This document shows, piece by piece, positions 1 to 9,353 of a stretch of 64,000 nucleotides of DNA. The stretch's first letter is position 1. The number at the start of each line of letters is the position of its first letter. The notes under the pieces were generated by a model. The model saw only the letters and a list, made by a program, of their open reading frames with translations. It was not told the DNA's origin and searched no databases. This DNA comes from Planctomycetaceae bacterium (lineage in GTDB: Bacteria; Planctomycetota; Planctomycetia; Planctomycetales; Planctomycetaceae): the NCBI GenBank assembly GCA_014762625.1, contig JABURQ010000162.1, positions 1 through 64,000 on the forward strand. The letters are read 5' to 3'. The position numbers were made by a program, and so were the translations under genes.

Positions 1-419
1 ATCGCTCGGCGGCCTGCGGTTACGCAAGTCGGCATGAGCGATGTTGAATGTTTAGAGAGGCAAATTTGAAACAAACCATGAGTGCCAACCGGGTGGCGTT
101 AGCACAAGAGGCCAGGCACCGTTCCATAATCCAAACTCAAAAATCCCCAATTGAGAGAACACCGATGACGCCGATCGAGCGGATGACCGCAGATTGGAAA
201 AGAAGACTCGCGCGGAGGCGCAAAGACGCAGAGTAAGAACACTCATTCTCGCTAATCATCACTCATCAGCCGAGTTCGTCCCGATTAGTGAGAATCAGCG
301 TTTATTAGTGTTCCTGTATTTCTCAATGAGAAAAGTATGAAGCTGGAAACTGAAAACCCAACACTTCACACTGAAAACTGTTTTTTCAACGACGAATGCT
401 GAAAATGCAACAGGCGACA
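1..419. other. Intergenic region with degenerate short repeats
   Basis: No convincing gene. The segment contains several related A/T-rich words on both strands (for example CTAATCATCACTCATCAG near 253-270, GATTAGTGAGAATCAG near 284-299, TTATTAGTG near 302-310). It also has a GGAGGCGCAAAGACGCAGAG stretch (214-233) resembling short non-coding repeat debris scattered through many bacterial genomes. Two overlapping ~60-codon frames on opposite strands have no ribosome-binding site and look like by-products of the repeats. Confidence 0.4.
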
Positions 420-1337
420 CTACTTCAAACCCAGAGTTTGCCAGATCGTTTTACGAATCGGGCGTGCCGGTTTCTGTTGCTCAAATTCCAGACAGCGTTT
501 TTCAAACTCGCGGGTCACCTTCCGGGCATAGTCGTAGGCTGATCCAAACCGTTCTTTCAGCGTTTCGAAATCGCGTCGTTCATCGGTGGCGGTTTCCAGG
601 GCGGGCATTGGGGGCCAATGGTGAGCGAAGACCGGCGGCAAATCGCCGGCTTTCGAATATTTCAGGACACTGGGAAAGTTGGATTTGTATTGCTGAAAAC
701 GTTTATCGGTTGCGTTACTCATCAACCCTAATATGGCAGGACGACCGTTCGTATTGAGATCCTGCACATAGCGGATCGTGTCGAAAGTGAGCGGCAAGCC
801 TTCCAGAGAAATCCGCGACGGACGAGTCGGAATGAGAATAAAATCGCTCATCGCCAGACCGTTGATGCAGAACGTGGAGGATTTCTTGACATTCGCGGGA
901 AGATCGACGAGCACAAAATCGAACGTTTCCAAGGCCGGTTTCAGACGCGACAACATCAATTGCGTATCTTTCTTCCAGTTCATTGCTTCTTCCATCTCGA
1001 ACATGCGCGGACCGTCGGGAACCATGACGGCCAGTTCCCCGAGAGAACTGCCGCGCGTTTCGGTTCCCGCCCGCCAGCAGATGAAAGGTTCGACGTCGTC
1101 AATCGGCTTACGACTGCTTCGCAATTTCGCCATCAGCTCCGCACTGGTTTTGCCTTCTTCGGTCGCCTGGCGAATGATGCGGTTTCCCAGTAAGGCACAG
1201 GAACTGGAAGCCTGCGCGTCGAGATCGATGACGAGGACTTTCCTGTCCCGATTGCCGGCCAGAAATTCGGCCAGGCCGACGGTCACCGTCGATTTTCCTT
1301 CACCGCCTTTGTTATTGAAGATGGAAACAATTGTCAT
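420..1337 (-). CDS. ParA/MinD-type P-loop ATPase (orphan)
   Basis: A 305-residue ParA-family ATPase. These are deviant-Walker ATPases that dimerise on ATP and position DNA, plasmids or protein complexes. The N-terminus begins MTIVSIFNNKGGEGKST, the deviant Walker A loop with the signature lysine, but with Glu where most ParA proteins have Val (KGGVGKT). It is followed by VLVIDLDAQAS (Walker A', nucleotide-sensing Asp) and by FDFVLVDLPAN (Walker B). The C-terminal ~70 residues are basic (KKTIW, KPARPIRKT) and could contact DNA. The start at 1337 is chosen because the longer frame adds 16 residues unlike any ParA N-terminus. No ParB, parS cluster or replication gene lies beside it, so it is an orphan. 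Plasmid/chromosome segregation is only one option; cargo positioning is equally possible. Confidence 0.85.
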   Translation of the reverse strand: MTIVSIFNNKGGEGKSTVTVGLAEFLAGNRDRKVLVIDLDAQASSSCALLGNRIIRQATEEGKTSAELMAKLRSSRKPIDDVEPFICWRAGTETRGSSLGELAVMVPDGPRMFEMEEAMNWKKDTQLMLSRLKPALETFDFVLVDLPANVKKSSTFCINGLAMSDFILIPTRPSRISLEGLPLTFDTIRYVQDLNTNGRPAILGLMSNATDKRFQQYKSNFPSVLKYSKAGDLPPVFAHHWPPMPALETATDERRDFETLKERFGSAYDYARKVTREFEKRCLEFEQQKPARPIRKTIWQTLGLK

Positions 1338-1587
1338 AATGGATCTCTCAAGTGCAGGTTTGCAGATATTTGCTGTGTTGTACAAATGATTCTGCCATCC
1401 AGGCCGTCGAGATGCCAGATTCGATTGATCAGGATGCCGAAAAACGCGTCATCCGTCGTACATTCCCCGCACAAATTATCGAAATTCCGTGAGATGAAGC
1501 GATTCGGATAAGCGTACAAAGCGTGCTGGTTCGGTTTCTATTCTGATTCATCTGTTCACAACGAGAATTTCCTGCCATAGTGGATGG

Positions 1588-2337
1588 ATGAGCCGTTCCG
1601 ATCATTCACACTCTCTCTGGCGTTCCTCGCTGTCGCTTGTGCTGGCGACTGCTTGCTGGTCGGGTTATCTCATTTATCTCGCAGATTATCTGGGAACCAG
1701 TTTTCTGTGGGAGTTCACCGGTTTTGTCGCCACCATCCTCTGGGTGCTGTTTGCCTGCTTTTCACTCGCGTCGATGGAGTTTCTTTCGCCGCTCAGATTT
1801 CCGGCAGTCACGTACGGCATGATCTACTTCTGCTTTGGAATGCTGAGCTTTCTGCTGGGAGAAACAATCGACCAACCCCATCCCCATTATCTCTCGGATC
1901 ACTGGTCCTCAATCGCATTCCGTCGAAGCATTTCTGTAGGATGTTTTCACGGAATTCTGATAGGCGCCCTGATCTCACTCGACCAACTCCTTCAGCCAAA
2001 GGAAGAAGGATTGAGAGACACGGTGTATTGCCCTCGATTCATGCACCTTCCAGAACTCGTGAAAGATCCGAGAGCACGCCTTGTGCTGTTGATTGGCGGC
2101 AGTCTTCTCTTTGGATACTACCTCGCAATCAGCGTGGATGTCTGGTGGATGAAATCTCGCGCGACCGTCTGGCCTCCCAAACGAGTCTATGCCGCCTGCA
2201 TTGGAATGTGGTGCCTGCTCTGGTTTGCGGACTGCTTCACTCGACCACGAATCACGACGGCATTTGTTGTGTTTGTTTACTCCCTATTCATTTTTATCTT
2301 TCAAAGCCCTCTCTGGTTCGGAATCCTTCGAGAGTAA
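1588..2337 (+). CDS. Multi-pass membrane protein of unknown function
   Basis: A 249-residue hydrophobic protein that I do not recognise. About six membrane segments are visible: residues ~12-32, 40-62, 72-90, 113-130, 165-185 and 195-245 (the last probably two). A soluble loop at ~130-160 contains the only strongly charged stretch. Motifs that would place it in a transporter or enzyme family were not seen. A longer frame (1584-2597) overlaps it, but its translation is Arg/Pro/Ser-rich with no membrane segments, so the 249-residue frame is taken as real. It converges on the downstream sulfatase with a ~40-bp gap. Confidence 0.6.
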   Translation: MSRSDHSHSLWRSSLSLVLATACWSGYLIYLADYLGTSFLWEFTGFVATILWVLFACFSLASMEFLSPLRFPAVTYGMIYFCFGMLSFLLGETIDQPHPHYLSDHWSSIAFRRSISVGCFHGILIGALISLDQLLQPKEEGLRDTVYCPRFMHLPELVKDPRARLVLLIGGSLLFGYYLAISVDVWWMKSRATVWPPKRVYAACIGMWCLLWFADCFTRPRITTAFVVFVYSLFIFIFQSPLWFGILRE

Positions 2338-2376
2338 CTCTTCACAAGATGTACTTTCAGAATGCGAGAGATCACC

Positions 2377-3780
2377 TCACTCCCCCAAGACCAGCGGTTC
2401 CGGCGTTTCGTCCCGACCGACCGGTCGCACGCCGGGGCCGAAGTCGTCTCCTTCTCCCAAATCGGCGCGGATCCGTTCCGCGTAGACCGTCAATCGATTC
2501 ACGACGCCGGGGTTTTCCTCGGCAACGTCGTTCTCTTCCGCCAGATCGGTTGCCAGATTGTAGAGCCGTGCCGGTGACTGCACCCGTTTGGCGTTGAGCC
2601 CTTCCCGTTTCTGATCCAGAGGCAGATACAGTTTCCAGTACCCCGCACGGACGGCCTGGAGTTGATCGAGCTGGTAGTAAAAGAACGCCGTGTGCGGCGA
2701 CTTGGCCTGCTCCGGATGAAACAGCAACCCGCGAATATCCTGGCCGTCGATGACGCGGTCTTCGGGAACGTCGGCTCCCGCGAGTGCCGCGAAGGTAGGC
2801 AGCATGTCGATCGTGGAACAGAGTTCGTCGTTGACGGTGCCGGCAGGAACTTTCCCCGGCCAGCGGACAATGCAGGGAACCCGCATTCCCCCTTCAGCCG
2901 TCGAATAGCCCCAGCCTGAGAGGGGCAGATTACTTCCCTGTACCGGATTGCGGCGGGGCGCCCCGTTGTCCGAGGTCCAGATGACGAGCGTGTTCTCATC
3001 GAGACCGAGTTCCTTCAGAGCTTTCAGAATTTGTCCGGTCGACCAGTCGAGTTCTTCGATCGAATCCCCCCACGGGCCGTTGTCCGATTTGCCCTGAAAA
3101 TCGGGGCTGGCATAGGGAGATCGGGTACTTCCCGGCATCGCCTGCGGCATGTAGAGGAAGAACGGTTTCTCGCGATTCTCTTTCAAGAATTCAATCGCCC
3201 GTTCGGTGTAGCGTTTGGTGAGATAATCGCGATCGACGGGAGCTTCGATGACGGTCTCATTTTCCATCAGCGGCAATTTGGGCCACGGCTTTCCCTCGCG
3301 GGCGGTCATGTCGTCACTGTAGGGGATCCCGAAATAGGAATCGAACCCCTGCCGTGTCGGCAGGAACTGGGGCTGATCGCCTAGATGCCATTTACCGATG
3401 ATGGTCGTCACGTAACCCGCGTCCTTGAGGACTTCGGCGATCGTGATCTCCTCGGGGTTTAGACCGTTGGGAGAAACCGGACGCAGCACGGCTCCATCCG
3501 GATCGGGGTTATCGAGACCGACGCGACGCGGATAGCAACCGGTCATCAACGCAGCCCGGGAAGGGGTACAGACTCCCGAAGCGGCGTAGTAGCTGGTCAG
3601 TTTGAGCCCCTCCTCGGCCATTTTGTCGAGGTGGGGTGTTTTGTGTTTCGTGGATCCGAAACAGCCGATATCGCCGTACCCGAGGTTATCGCAGAAGATG
3701 TAGACAATGTTCGGTTTGTCGGCAGCAGAGAGAGTTGTCGAGAATAAAACGAGTAACAGGAAGAGGGCTGAACGATGCAT
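2377..3780 (-). CDS. Secreted Cys-type sulfatase (arylsulfatase A-like)
   Basis: A 467-residue formylglycine-dependent sulfatase that hydrolyses sulfate esters, probably on polysaccharides, in the periplasm or outside the cell. A signal peptide (residues 1-20, ending SAA) precedes the alkaline-phosphatase-superfamily fold. Metal-binding DNLGYGD lies at 31-37. The modification motif CTPSR with following ALMTG starts at Cys71, the residue oxidised to formylglycine. GKWHLGD lies near 123 and WTSDNGAPR near 270. Length is typical. Planctomycetes carry dozens of such genes and substrate cannot be read from the sequence. It lies directly downstream, on the same strand, of the PhoD-type phosphatase gene (18 bp apart) and may be co-transcribed with it and the PVC dehydrogenase. 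Confidence 0.93.
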   Translation of the reverse strand: MHRSALFLLLVLFSTTLSAADKPNIVYIFCDNLGYGDIGCFGSTKHKTPHLDKMAEEGLKLTSYYAASGVCTPSRAALMTGCYPRRVGLDNPDPDGAVLRPVSPNGLNPEEITIAEVLKDAGYVTTIIGKWHLGDQPQFLPTRQGFDSYFGIPYSDDMTAREGKPWPKLPLMENETVIEAPVDRDYLTKRYTERAIEFLKENREKPFFLYMPQAMPGSTRSPYASPDFQGKSDNGPWGDSIEELDWSTGQILKALKELGLDENTLVIWTSDNGAPRRNPVQGSNLPLSGWGYSTAEGGMRVPCIVRWPGKVPAGTVNDELCSTIDMLPTFAALAGADVPEDRVIDGQDIRGLLFHPEQAKSPHTAFFYYQLDQLQAVRAGYWKLYLPLDQKREGLNAKRVQSPARLYNLATDLAEENDVAEENPGVVNRLTVYAERIRADLGEGDDFGPGVRPVGRDETPEPLVLGE

Positions 3781-3798
3781 AAAATCCTCGGGGCGTGT

Positions 3799-4872
3799 CT
3801 ATTTTGAGAAGTGGAGGTCATCGAGTGAAACGGTATGGGACCGCTGGGTTTTGCCGTCGAGACCGATAATTTGAAATTTGAGTTCGACCGGTGACGACTT
3901 CCAGTCGATGTCGATCGTGCCGAAGTGATTGTCGCGATACGCTTCGCCGATCCGATATTTATTCGGTTCGACGTTATGCCAGTCTTCGGTGAGACCGCTG
4001 GCGGTTATATCGTAGATGGGGTAGAAACCTTCCGGTTGTCGTTTACTGATCTCGGCCCAATGAACGTCGCCGGAAATAAAGACGACTCCGTTCGCTTTGG
4101 TCGATTTGATGAGATCGAACATTTTCTGCTGTTGGGCGGGGAGGTTCGTCCACGATTCCCAGCCGTTGTATTCATGGCCGAACTGAATGGAACTGCAGAC
4201 GATGCGAACATCGGCCGGTGTTTGAAACTGCTTCTCCAGCCACTTCCATTGAGCCTCGCCGAGCATCGTTTTCGCGGGATTCGGATCGGGTTCGTAATCG
4301 TTCTTCCAGGGAGAGTTTTTATCCTCTTTCGTGAGGCGTTTCAGCGGATCGCGGAAGAACCGGGTATCCAGCAGAATGATCTGCAAACGTTTGCCGTCCT
4401 GTTCAAACAGGTGAGACCCGTAGATCCCCGGATGTTGGCGACGGGGGCTCTCTTCCGGCACTTTCCAGAAATCGAAGAAAATCTCTCGCGACTCGTTCTT
4501 CTTCGGGTACTCTTTGCCGGCATCGTTCCAGCCGTAATCGTGATCGTCCCAGATCGACAGCACGGTGATATTTTTTCGCAGCGCCTGAAATTCAGGCTTA
4601 CTGTCAAGTTGCTGGTATTTATCGCGCAGAACCTGCACATCTTTTGTATCGGCGTAAATATTATCCCCCAGATAGACAAACAGATCCGGCGCTTGGGCGA
4701 CGACCTGCTTGAGGATCGGCTGCGGCTTAAATTCTTTCGCGCAGGAACCGAACGCAATCCGCGAAGGGAGCCCCTCATAATCATCAATCGATCTGACGAC
4801 GGGAGAGTCGTCCGCGAAGACAAAGCCTGCCAGCAGAATCAGCGGAAGAGTGCAGTAAACCCGGATGTTCAT
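3799..4872 (-). CDS. PhoD-like alkaline phosphatase/phosphodiesterase
   Basis: A 357-residue secreted metallophosphoesterase of the PhoD type. These use Fe3+/Ca2+ or related metals to release phosphate from phosphomono- or diesters. The signal peptide ends around VFADD (residue 20). Metal-ligand motifs in order are FGSCAKE (41-47), YLGDNIYAD (67-75), WDDHDYGWND (108-117) and SGDVHWAE (~257). This spacing is characteristic of PhoD. The protein lacks the N-terminal Ig-like domain of Bacillus PhoD, as do many planctomycete homologues. It sits 18 bp upstream of the sulfatase, suggesting joint expression of phosphate- and sulfate-ester cleaving enzymes. Exact substrate unknown. Confidence 0.9.
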   Translation of the reverse strand: MNIRVYCTLPLILLAGFVFADDSPVVRSIDDYEGLPSRIAFGSCAKEFKPQPILKQVVAQAPDLFVYLGDNIYADTKDVQVLRDKYQQLDSKPEFQALRKNITVLSIWDDHDYGWNDAGKEYPKKNESREIFFDFWKVPEESPRRQHPGIYGSHLFEQDGKRLQIILLDTRFFRDPLKRLTKEDKNSPWKNDYEPDPNPAKTMLGEAQWKWLEKQFQTPADVRIVCSSIQFGHEYNGWESWTNLPAQQQKMFDLIKSTKANGVVFISGDVHWAEISKRQPEGFYPIYDITASGLTEDWHNVEPNKYRIGEAYRDNHFGTIDIDWKSSPVELKFQIIGLDGKTQRSHTVSLDDLHFSK

Positions 4873-4965
4873 GACGTGTCGGCTTTTGATTCAAAAGTGG
4901 GGATCAAACAAACCAATACAAGCAGATCGGGGACGTCGAAGAGAAACTGACGTCTGTCCGAGGAT

Positions 4966-7900
4966 TCACCGCTCCACCGACGTCTGTCCCAGATCGATGG
5001 GCACATTGCCGTCGAGGTAGCGCCAGTTTTTGATGAACGAAATCAGATCGGCCATATCCTGTATAGTGATATTCTTTTCGAGTCCGTTCGGCATCAGGGA
5101 AACGCCGTCCGATTTCATTTCTTCGATGTTATCCTTCAGGATCGTAACGGTTTTGTTTTCGGGTTGTTTGAGGGTCACCGAGTTGCCGGTCTCGTTGGCG
5201 ATGATGCCGGTGAGTACCTTGCCGTCATCGAGCACGATTGTGTAGCTGAAATAGTTGTTATCGATGGCCCGGTTGGGATCGAGGATGTTGGTCAGTAACG
5301 CTTCCGGTTTCGCGGTCCGCGAGTCGGCGATATCGGGAGCAACGTTCACGCCGAGCTTTCCAATACGGTGACAGGCGGTGCAGTTCTTCTCGAAAATCGC
5401 CCGCCCCCGTTTCGGATCGGACGTCATCTTCAAGGCCGCTTGATACTTGGCGAGGACCGGCTTACGGTCTTCGGCGGCTGTTGACGCGAGAACCGTGTTT
5501 ATGCGTTTTTTCAGGTCAGCGTCTTTGTGACGCGCGAGGATGCGGCGATGATGGGCCTGAATCTCTCCTGCCGGCACCTTGCCGGCTTCGACCGCATCCA
5601 GCAGAAAGGGAACCATCGCCGAACTTCCGACGATGCTGCCGAGTATTTCGCTGCGGATGGCAGGGGTCTGGCGTGAATAATCGGCGAGCAACGCGGGAGC
5701 GGCGGCTTTCGGGTCGAGCGCCGACCAGATACCGATCGCCTGCTGCCTCAGGGCGGAATTCGTTTCGTGCAGGGCCAACTGCTCCAGCACTTTGAGAGAC
5801 GTTTCTCGCGGCGCGTATCGCAACAATTGCAAACTGTTGAGCCGTGTCGCCAGTTCTTCCTCGGGATTCGCGGCGGCCTGAGCCGATTGAGCAAAGACTG
5901 TTTGTAATTGGTCCCGAGCAGCTGGAGTGAGAGATTCGGATTGCGACAATGGACCGATCGTCGAACCAAGACCGAGCATAATCGTTTGCGACAACGGCAA
6001 CGCCAGAGGTTTTTTCTTATCAACCGGGTGTAACTCCGACAGCGTGTTGAGTGTTGCGATGATCTCGGCATTCTTCTGAACGGCACGTCGCGCCCCGATC
6101 AATTGCGACAGAGAAGAAATCACGGGCTTCAGAGCGCCGAAATTCTCGTCGGACGTTTGTATCAGCACTGCGGAAAGCAGATCGACAGGACGATCGTTGG
6201 CCGCAATCCGTACGGACGCCACCAACCAGGGATCGCCGCCCGTTTTCAGGGAGAGTTTCGTGAGCACGCGTGTTTTGAGCGGACTGGCTTGCATCTTGCC
6301 GGTGGAAATAGCGAGTTGCAGTTGCAGGTGACCATCTTCCAGCTTGGCAGTCTCTTCGAGCAGACTGTGATAGGCGGTCTCTTCGATAAGTCGTTTTTCT
6401 TCTGCTTTGAGAAGCTGGGTGATCAACTTCTGGTTGGCGGTATGCAGGACGGTCTTGAGATCCTCGTCGGTCAACTGCCCCCAATTCGACAGGAGCCACA
6501 GTGCGGAAACTGCGGCGGGAGTATGCTCGCATTCGGTGAGCATCTTGCGAAGCTGAACGGTGACTTCCAGATCGCGACGCTCGGTGAGCAATCGAAACGC
6601 GGTGTCTCGATGCCAGCCGTTCGAATGAGAGAGCAGGTAAACCAGATCTTCCGACGTCAGTTCCGCCAGATGACTCGGACGATGCTGGGATCGTTCCTGA
6701 ATCGGCTGTCGAGCGGAGAGTCGGTAGACGCGTCCTCGATCGTTGCCGTCGGTGAGGTCCTTCCGCACCTTCAGTTCGTCCGGCATGAACTGCGGGTGTT
6801 CGATAACCGCCCGGTACATGTCGCAAAGGTATAAAGCACCGTCAGGCCCGTGCGCCATATTGACGGGACGGAACCACGAATCTTCACTCGCCAGGAACTC
6901 GACTTCGTCACGACCGTAATGCGACGTGAAGGAACCACCTTGCGGTGACAACACATCGCGATGCAATAAACTGCCGGTCGGTTCGCAGGTAAAACTGTTG
7001 CCGTAAAACTTGGGACCGAGACCGTCGCCGCGATAGTTGGTCACACCGCAGGCGGCGGTAAATTGCCCGGCGTGCTGTGTCGAAGTAGTCCAGGCCGTCG
7101 TAATGGAATAGACGCGAGAATCCTGGCCGGCGGGAGAAACATCGTGTCGAAGGGACGGCAATAAGGCATACGGATTCTGTGCGAGATCGCGCTGCTCCAG
7201 GACAATATGCATACACGGATTGCGATTGCTACAAGTGAAGCGATTGCCGTAGTCGTCGAAGATCAAACCAAATTGCCCGGTTCCGGTGATCCCCTCATAC
7301 TCCCCTGTCTCGGGATGGAAACGGAAATCGACCCGCGACAAATCGAGGGGTTCGGCATCTTCAGCCCATTCTTTCTTGACGGCCACGACCTTTCCGCCAC
7401 GCAAACCGTTCGACACATAGATCCAGCCGTCGAGACCCAGCGTCGGATGATTGGCGCGGAGTTGGGGATTCTGTTCGGCGAATCCGCGAAACCAGGTTTC
7501 CTTCACGTCCATTTTGTCATCGCCATCGGTATCCTTCAGGTAGGCGATCTCGCCGGACATCGTGGTGATGACGCCCCCTTTCCAGGGAAGCACGCCGTTC
7601 GCAAAGAGCAGATGATCCGCGAAGACGGTCGCGGTTTCGTAATAACCGTCGCCGTCCTTGTCGCGGAGAATTTTGATTTGTGATTTCGGCGGCTCGCCTT
7701 CAGCAGGACCGTGCGGATAATCGGTCATTTCGACGACCCACAGTCGTTGATATTCATCGAAGGCAACCGCGACGGGATCGACGACCTGCGGCTCGGAAGC
7801 AACCAACTCGATTTTCACATCCGGATGGATCTGGAAATCCTTGAGTGCCTGTTTCGGATCGAGGGGACTGACAGGTTTTTTCTTTTCAGTAGACGCAGGT

Positions 7901-8016
7901 GCATCAGCTGTCACCGAGAGGTTTTGAGATTCCGGAGTTTGCGCGGGGGCTTCCGTAAACAAGACCAGTGAGGTGGTAAGAATCGTAAACAGACTGGCCA
8001 GGAAGGCGAATTTCAT
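4966..8016 (-). CDS. PVC-type membrane-bound dehydrogenase with C-terminal cytochrome c
   Basis: A 1016-residue secreted protein of the large planctomycete/verrucomicrobial PVC dehydrogenase family. After a signal peptide (1-30) comes a beta-propeller of the glucose-dehydrogenase type (~60-430, starting near FQIHPDVKIELVASEPQVVD, with repeated GDGYYETATVF-type blades). A helical HEAT-like region follows (~450-800), then a class I cytochrome c domain with CTACH near residue 880. The C-terminal ~90-residue PVC haem-binding module has the line ILDPNRAIDNNYFSY. The family is inferred to oxidise sugars or alcohols and pass electrons to the haem; the substrate is unknown. The start at 8016 (MKFAF) is preferred over a TTG four codons upstream because TTGGAG lies about 7 nt before this ATG. 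It heads the minus-strand block with phosphatase and sulfatase. Confidence 0.9.
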   Translation of the reverse strand: MKFAFLASLFTILTTSLVLFTEAPAQTPESQNLSVTADAPASTEKKKPVSPLDPKQALKDFQIHPDVKIELVASEPQVVDPVAVAFDEYQRLWVVEMTDYPHGPAEGEPPKSQIKILRDKDGDGYYETATVFADHLLFANGVLPWKGGVITTMSGEIAYLKDTDGDDKMDVKETWFRGFAEQNPQLRANHPTLGLDGWIYVSNGLRGGKVVAVKKEWAEDAEPLDLSRVDFRFHPETGEYEGITGTGQFGLIFDDYGNRFTCSNRNPCMHIVLEQRDLAQNPYALLPSLRHDVSPAGQDSRVYSITTAWTTSTQHAGQFTAACGVTNYRGDGLGPKFYGNSFTCEPTGSLLHRDVLSPQGGSFTSHYGRDEVEFLASEDSWFRPVNMAHGPDGALYLCDMYRAVIEHPQFMPDELKVRKDLTDGNDRGRVYRLSARQPIQERSQHRPSHLAELTSEDLVYLLSHSNGWHRDTAFRLLTERRDLEVTVQLRKMLTECEHTPAAVSALWLLSNWGQLTDEDLKTVLHTANQKLITQLLKAEEKRLIEETAYHSLLEETAKLEDGHLQLQLAISTGKMQASPLKTRVLTKLSLKTGGDPWLVASVRIAANDRPVDLLSAVLIQTSDENFGALKPVISSLSQLIGARRAVQKNAEIIATLNTLSELHPVDKKKPLALPLSQTIMLGLGSTIGPLSQSESLTPAARDQLQTVFAQSAQAAANPEEELATRLNSLQLLRYAPRETSLKVLEQLALHETNSALRQQAIGIWSALDPKAAAPALLADYSRQTPAIRSEILGSIVGSSAMVPFLLDAVEAGKVPAGEIQAHHRRILARHKDADLKKRINTVLASTAAEDRKPVLAKYQAALKMTSDPKRGRAIFEKNCTACHRIGKLGVNVAPDIADSRTAKPEALLTNILDPNRAIDNNYFSYTIVLDDGKVLTGIIANETGNSVTLKQPENKTVTILKDNIEEMKSDGVSLMPNGLEKNITIQDMADLISFIKNWRYLDGNVPIDLGQTSVER

Positions 8017-8196
8017 CGAGGACTCCAAGTCGGCTGGTAAGAAGGAGTGAGGCGGGACAGCGAGGCAACACTTCCATTATTCCGCAAGAGAATGCCGGTC
8101 TCAACGACATTCCCGTCAAAAGGCTTGGAATGTTTTCATTGCGTCCATTATTCTGAACAACGTGAGGCAAGTTTCAGGAAATAATTGGAGGAAAAG

Positions 8197-8832
8197 ATGC
8201 GTGCGTCTCTCTTTGCCTGGCTCATCCTGATCGCTGTCATGGGGGCCGCTTCGGCGGACGCCGGAAAATATAATATGGTTCTGTCGATCGGCGATGATGC
8301 ACCGGCGTGGAGCGAGCTACCGGGAGTCGATGGCGAGAAACATTCACTCGCCGACCTGAAAGATTTTCCGTATGTCGTCGTCGTCTTTTTCAGTAATAGT
8401 TGCGACGTGGCGGAGGTGTACGAAGAACGCATCAAGAAAATTGTGGAGACCTACGGCGGTCAGAAGAAGCAGGTCGCCGTCGTCGCCATCAACGTCAGCA
8501 AGGAAGAAGAAGATTTGCTGCCCGCCATGAAAAAGCGGGCGAAAGAACACCATTTCAATTTCGGATACCTTTTCGACGAATCACAGCAGATCGCCAAAAA
8601 GTACGGCGCCCTCTGGACGCCGGAATTCTTTGTCCTCGACCCCGATCGAAAAATAGCTTACATGGGGGGATACGACGACACTTCCGCCAGCCAATTTGTG
8701 AAGCATCATTATCTCATGGATGCTTTACAAGCGCTCACCAACGGAAAGAAACCTGAGATTCAAGAGACGCCGGCGATCGGCTGTTTGATCAAATTCGAGC
8801 GGAAACGACGACGTCGTCCGAGCGATGATTGA
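8197..8832 (+). CDS. Secreted redoxin / thioredoxin-fold protein
   Basis: A 211-residue AhpC/TSA-type redoxin with a signal peptide (1-21). The thioredoxin fold spans ~28-190: PAWSELPGVDGEKHSLAD, then VVVFFSNSCDVAEVYEERI. A single cysteine (Cys69) occupies the peroxidatic position and there is no CxxC. The cis-Pro region reads GALWTPEFFVLDPDR. A second Cys occurs in the C-terminal tail motif TPAIGCLIKF, which also occurs in other planctomycete proteins of this type. A basic tail (KRRRRPSDD) ends the protein. The start at 8197 has a strong GGAGGA 4-9 nt upstream; an in-frame TTG at 8185 lacks one. Probable role: thiol redox or peroxide handling in the periplasm. It is divergent from the PVC dehydrogenase (180-bp shared promoter region). 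Confidence 0.85.
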   Translation: MRASLFAWLILIAVMGAASADAGKYNMVLSIGDDAPAWSELPGVDGEKHSLADLKDFPYVVVVFFSNSCDVAEVYEERIKKIVETYGGQKKQVAVVAINVSKEEEDLLPAMKKRAKEHHFNFGYLFDESQQIAKKYGALWTPEFFVLDPDRKIAYMGGYDDTSASQFVKHHYLMDALQALTNGKKPEIQETPAIGCLIKFERKRRRRPSDD

Positions 8833-8835
8833 CGC

Positions 8836-9078
8836 TCAGTCGAGTTCCAGAGACATGATTCCTTTGAGCTGCTCTTCAAAAACGTCATACAATCGTGGAG
8901 AGAGACGCAGGGTCTCATCATCCAAGTCTGGATCGATCAGCAGATCGACGTTCTCCTGATTGACTCTTGCAGCCAGCTTCAAAAAAGTCAGGGGCGAGCA
9001 AAGAATCTGACTCCCCATAAGTGATGTATCCCGATGGATTTGAAAACTTGAAGCCATGATGTGTGTCTCAGCTAACAT
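8836..9078 (-). CDS. Small hypothetical protein (80 aa)
   Basis: An 80-residue open frame ending 4 bp from the convergent redoxin gene. It is soluble, with a hydrophobic middle (ILCSPLTFLKLAARV) and an acidic second half (LLIDPDLDDETLRLSPRLYDVFEEQL) that would form helices. No family recognised. The start at 9078 and an internal ATG at codon 8 both lack a clear ribosome-binding site. It is kept because its composition is protein-like and it fills the space exactly up to the redoxin stop. It might be a false call. Confidence 0.45.
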   Translation of the reverse strand: MLAETHIMASSFQIHRDTSLMGSQILCSPLTFLKLAARVNQENVDLLIDPDLDDETLRLSPRLYDVFEEQLKGIMSLELD

Positions 9079-9117
9079 AGGTAATCTCTATCGATGATTT
9101 CGCCCACACCGATAAAG

Positions 9118-9134
9118 ATAGGGGTATCCCCTAT
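9118..9134. promoter_or_regulatory. Perfect inverted repeat ATAGGGG-TAT-CCCCTAT
   Basis: Seven-base arms around a 3-nt centre, in the intergenic region between two divergent genes. It is palindromic, as expected of a dimeric repressor operator. A closely related sequence sharing TAGGGGWATCCC is found at 23526-23541, also between divergent genes. The binding protein is not known. Confidence 0.4.
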
Positions 9135-9353
9135 GACTGTAAAGTCCTTTTTTAGATCAAAAACCACAAATTTCAGAAACACTTTTGATAAGCGGAATCG
9201 GCTTAAATGGTTTGATAGATGGTGTTTTGTGCGCATCCTGTGTATTTGCATTCAGACTCTCTATGCCGGTCTCACAGACTTCATGAAATGATCTGGAACC
9301 TCTATGTTGGAAGTAAGAGGGTTCACAAAACACTACTTTTTTGATTGAAAAAC

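Noticed and set aside
1-420. CRISPR-like or att-like repeats near the left edge
   Set aside because: The repeated words are degenerate and irregularly spaced, with no constant repeat/spacer pattern.
1584-2597. 337-codon plus-strand frame overlapping the membrane protein and the sulfatase 3' end
   Set aside because: Its translation is Arg/Ser/Pro-rich without domains. The 249-codon frame in the same place has regular membrane segments.
3925-4950. 341-codon plus-strand frame
   Set aside because: Antisense of the PhoD-type gene, which has every metal-ligand motif.
9094-9291. 65-codon plus-strand frame
   Set aside because: Starts beside the operator-like repeat, has no ribosome-binding site, and shows no protein-like pattern.
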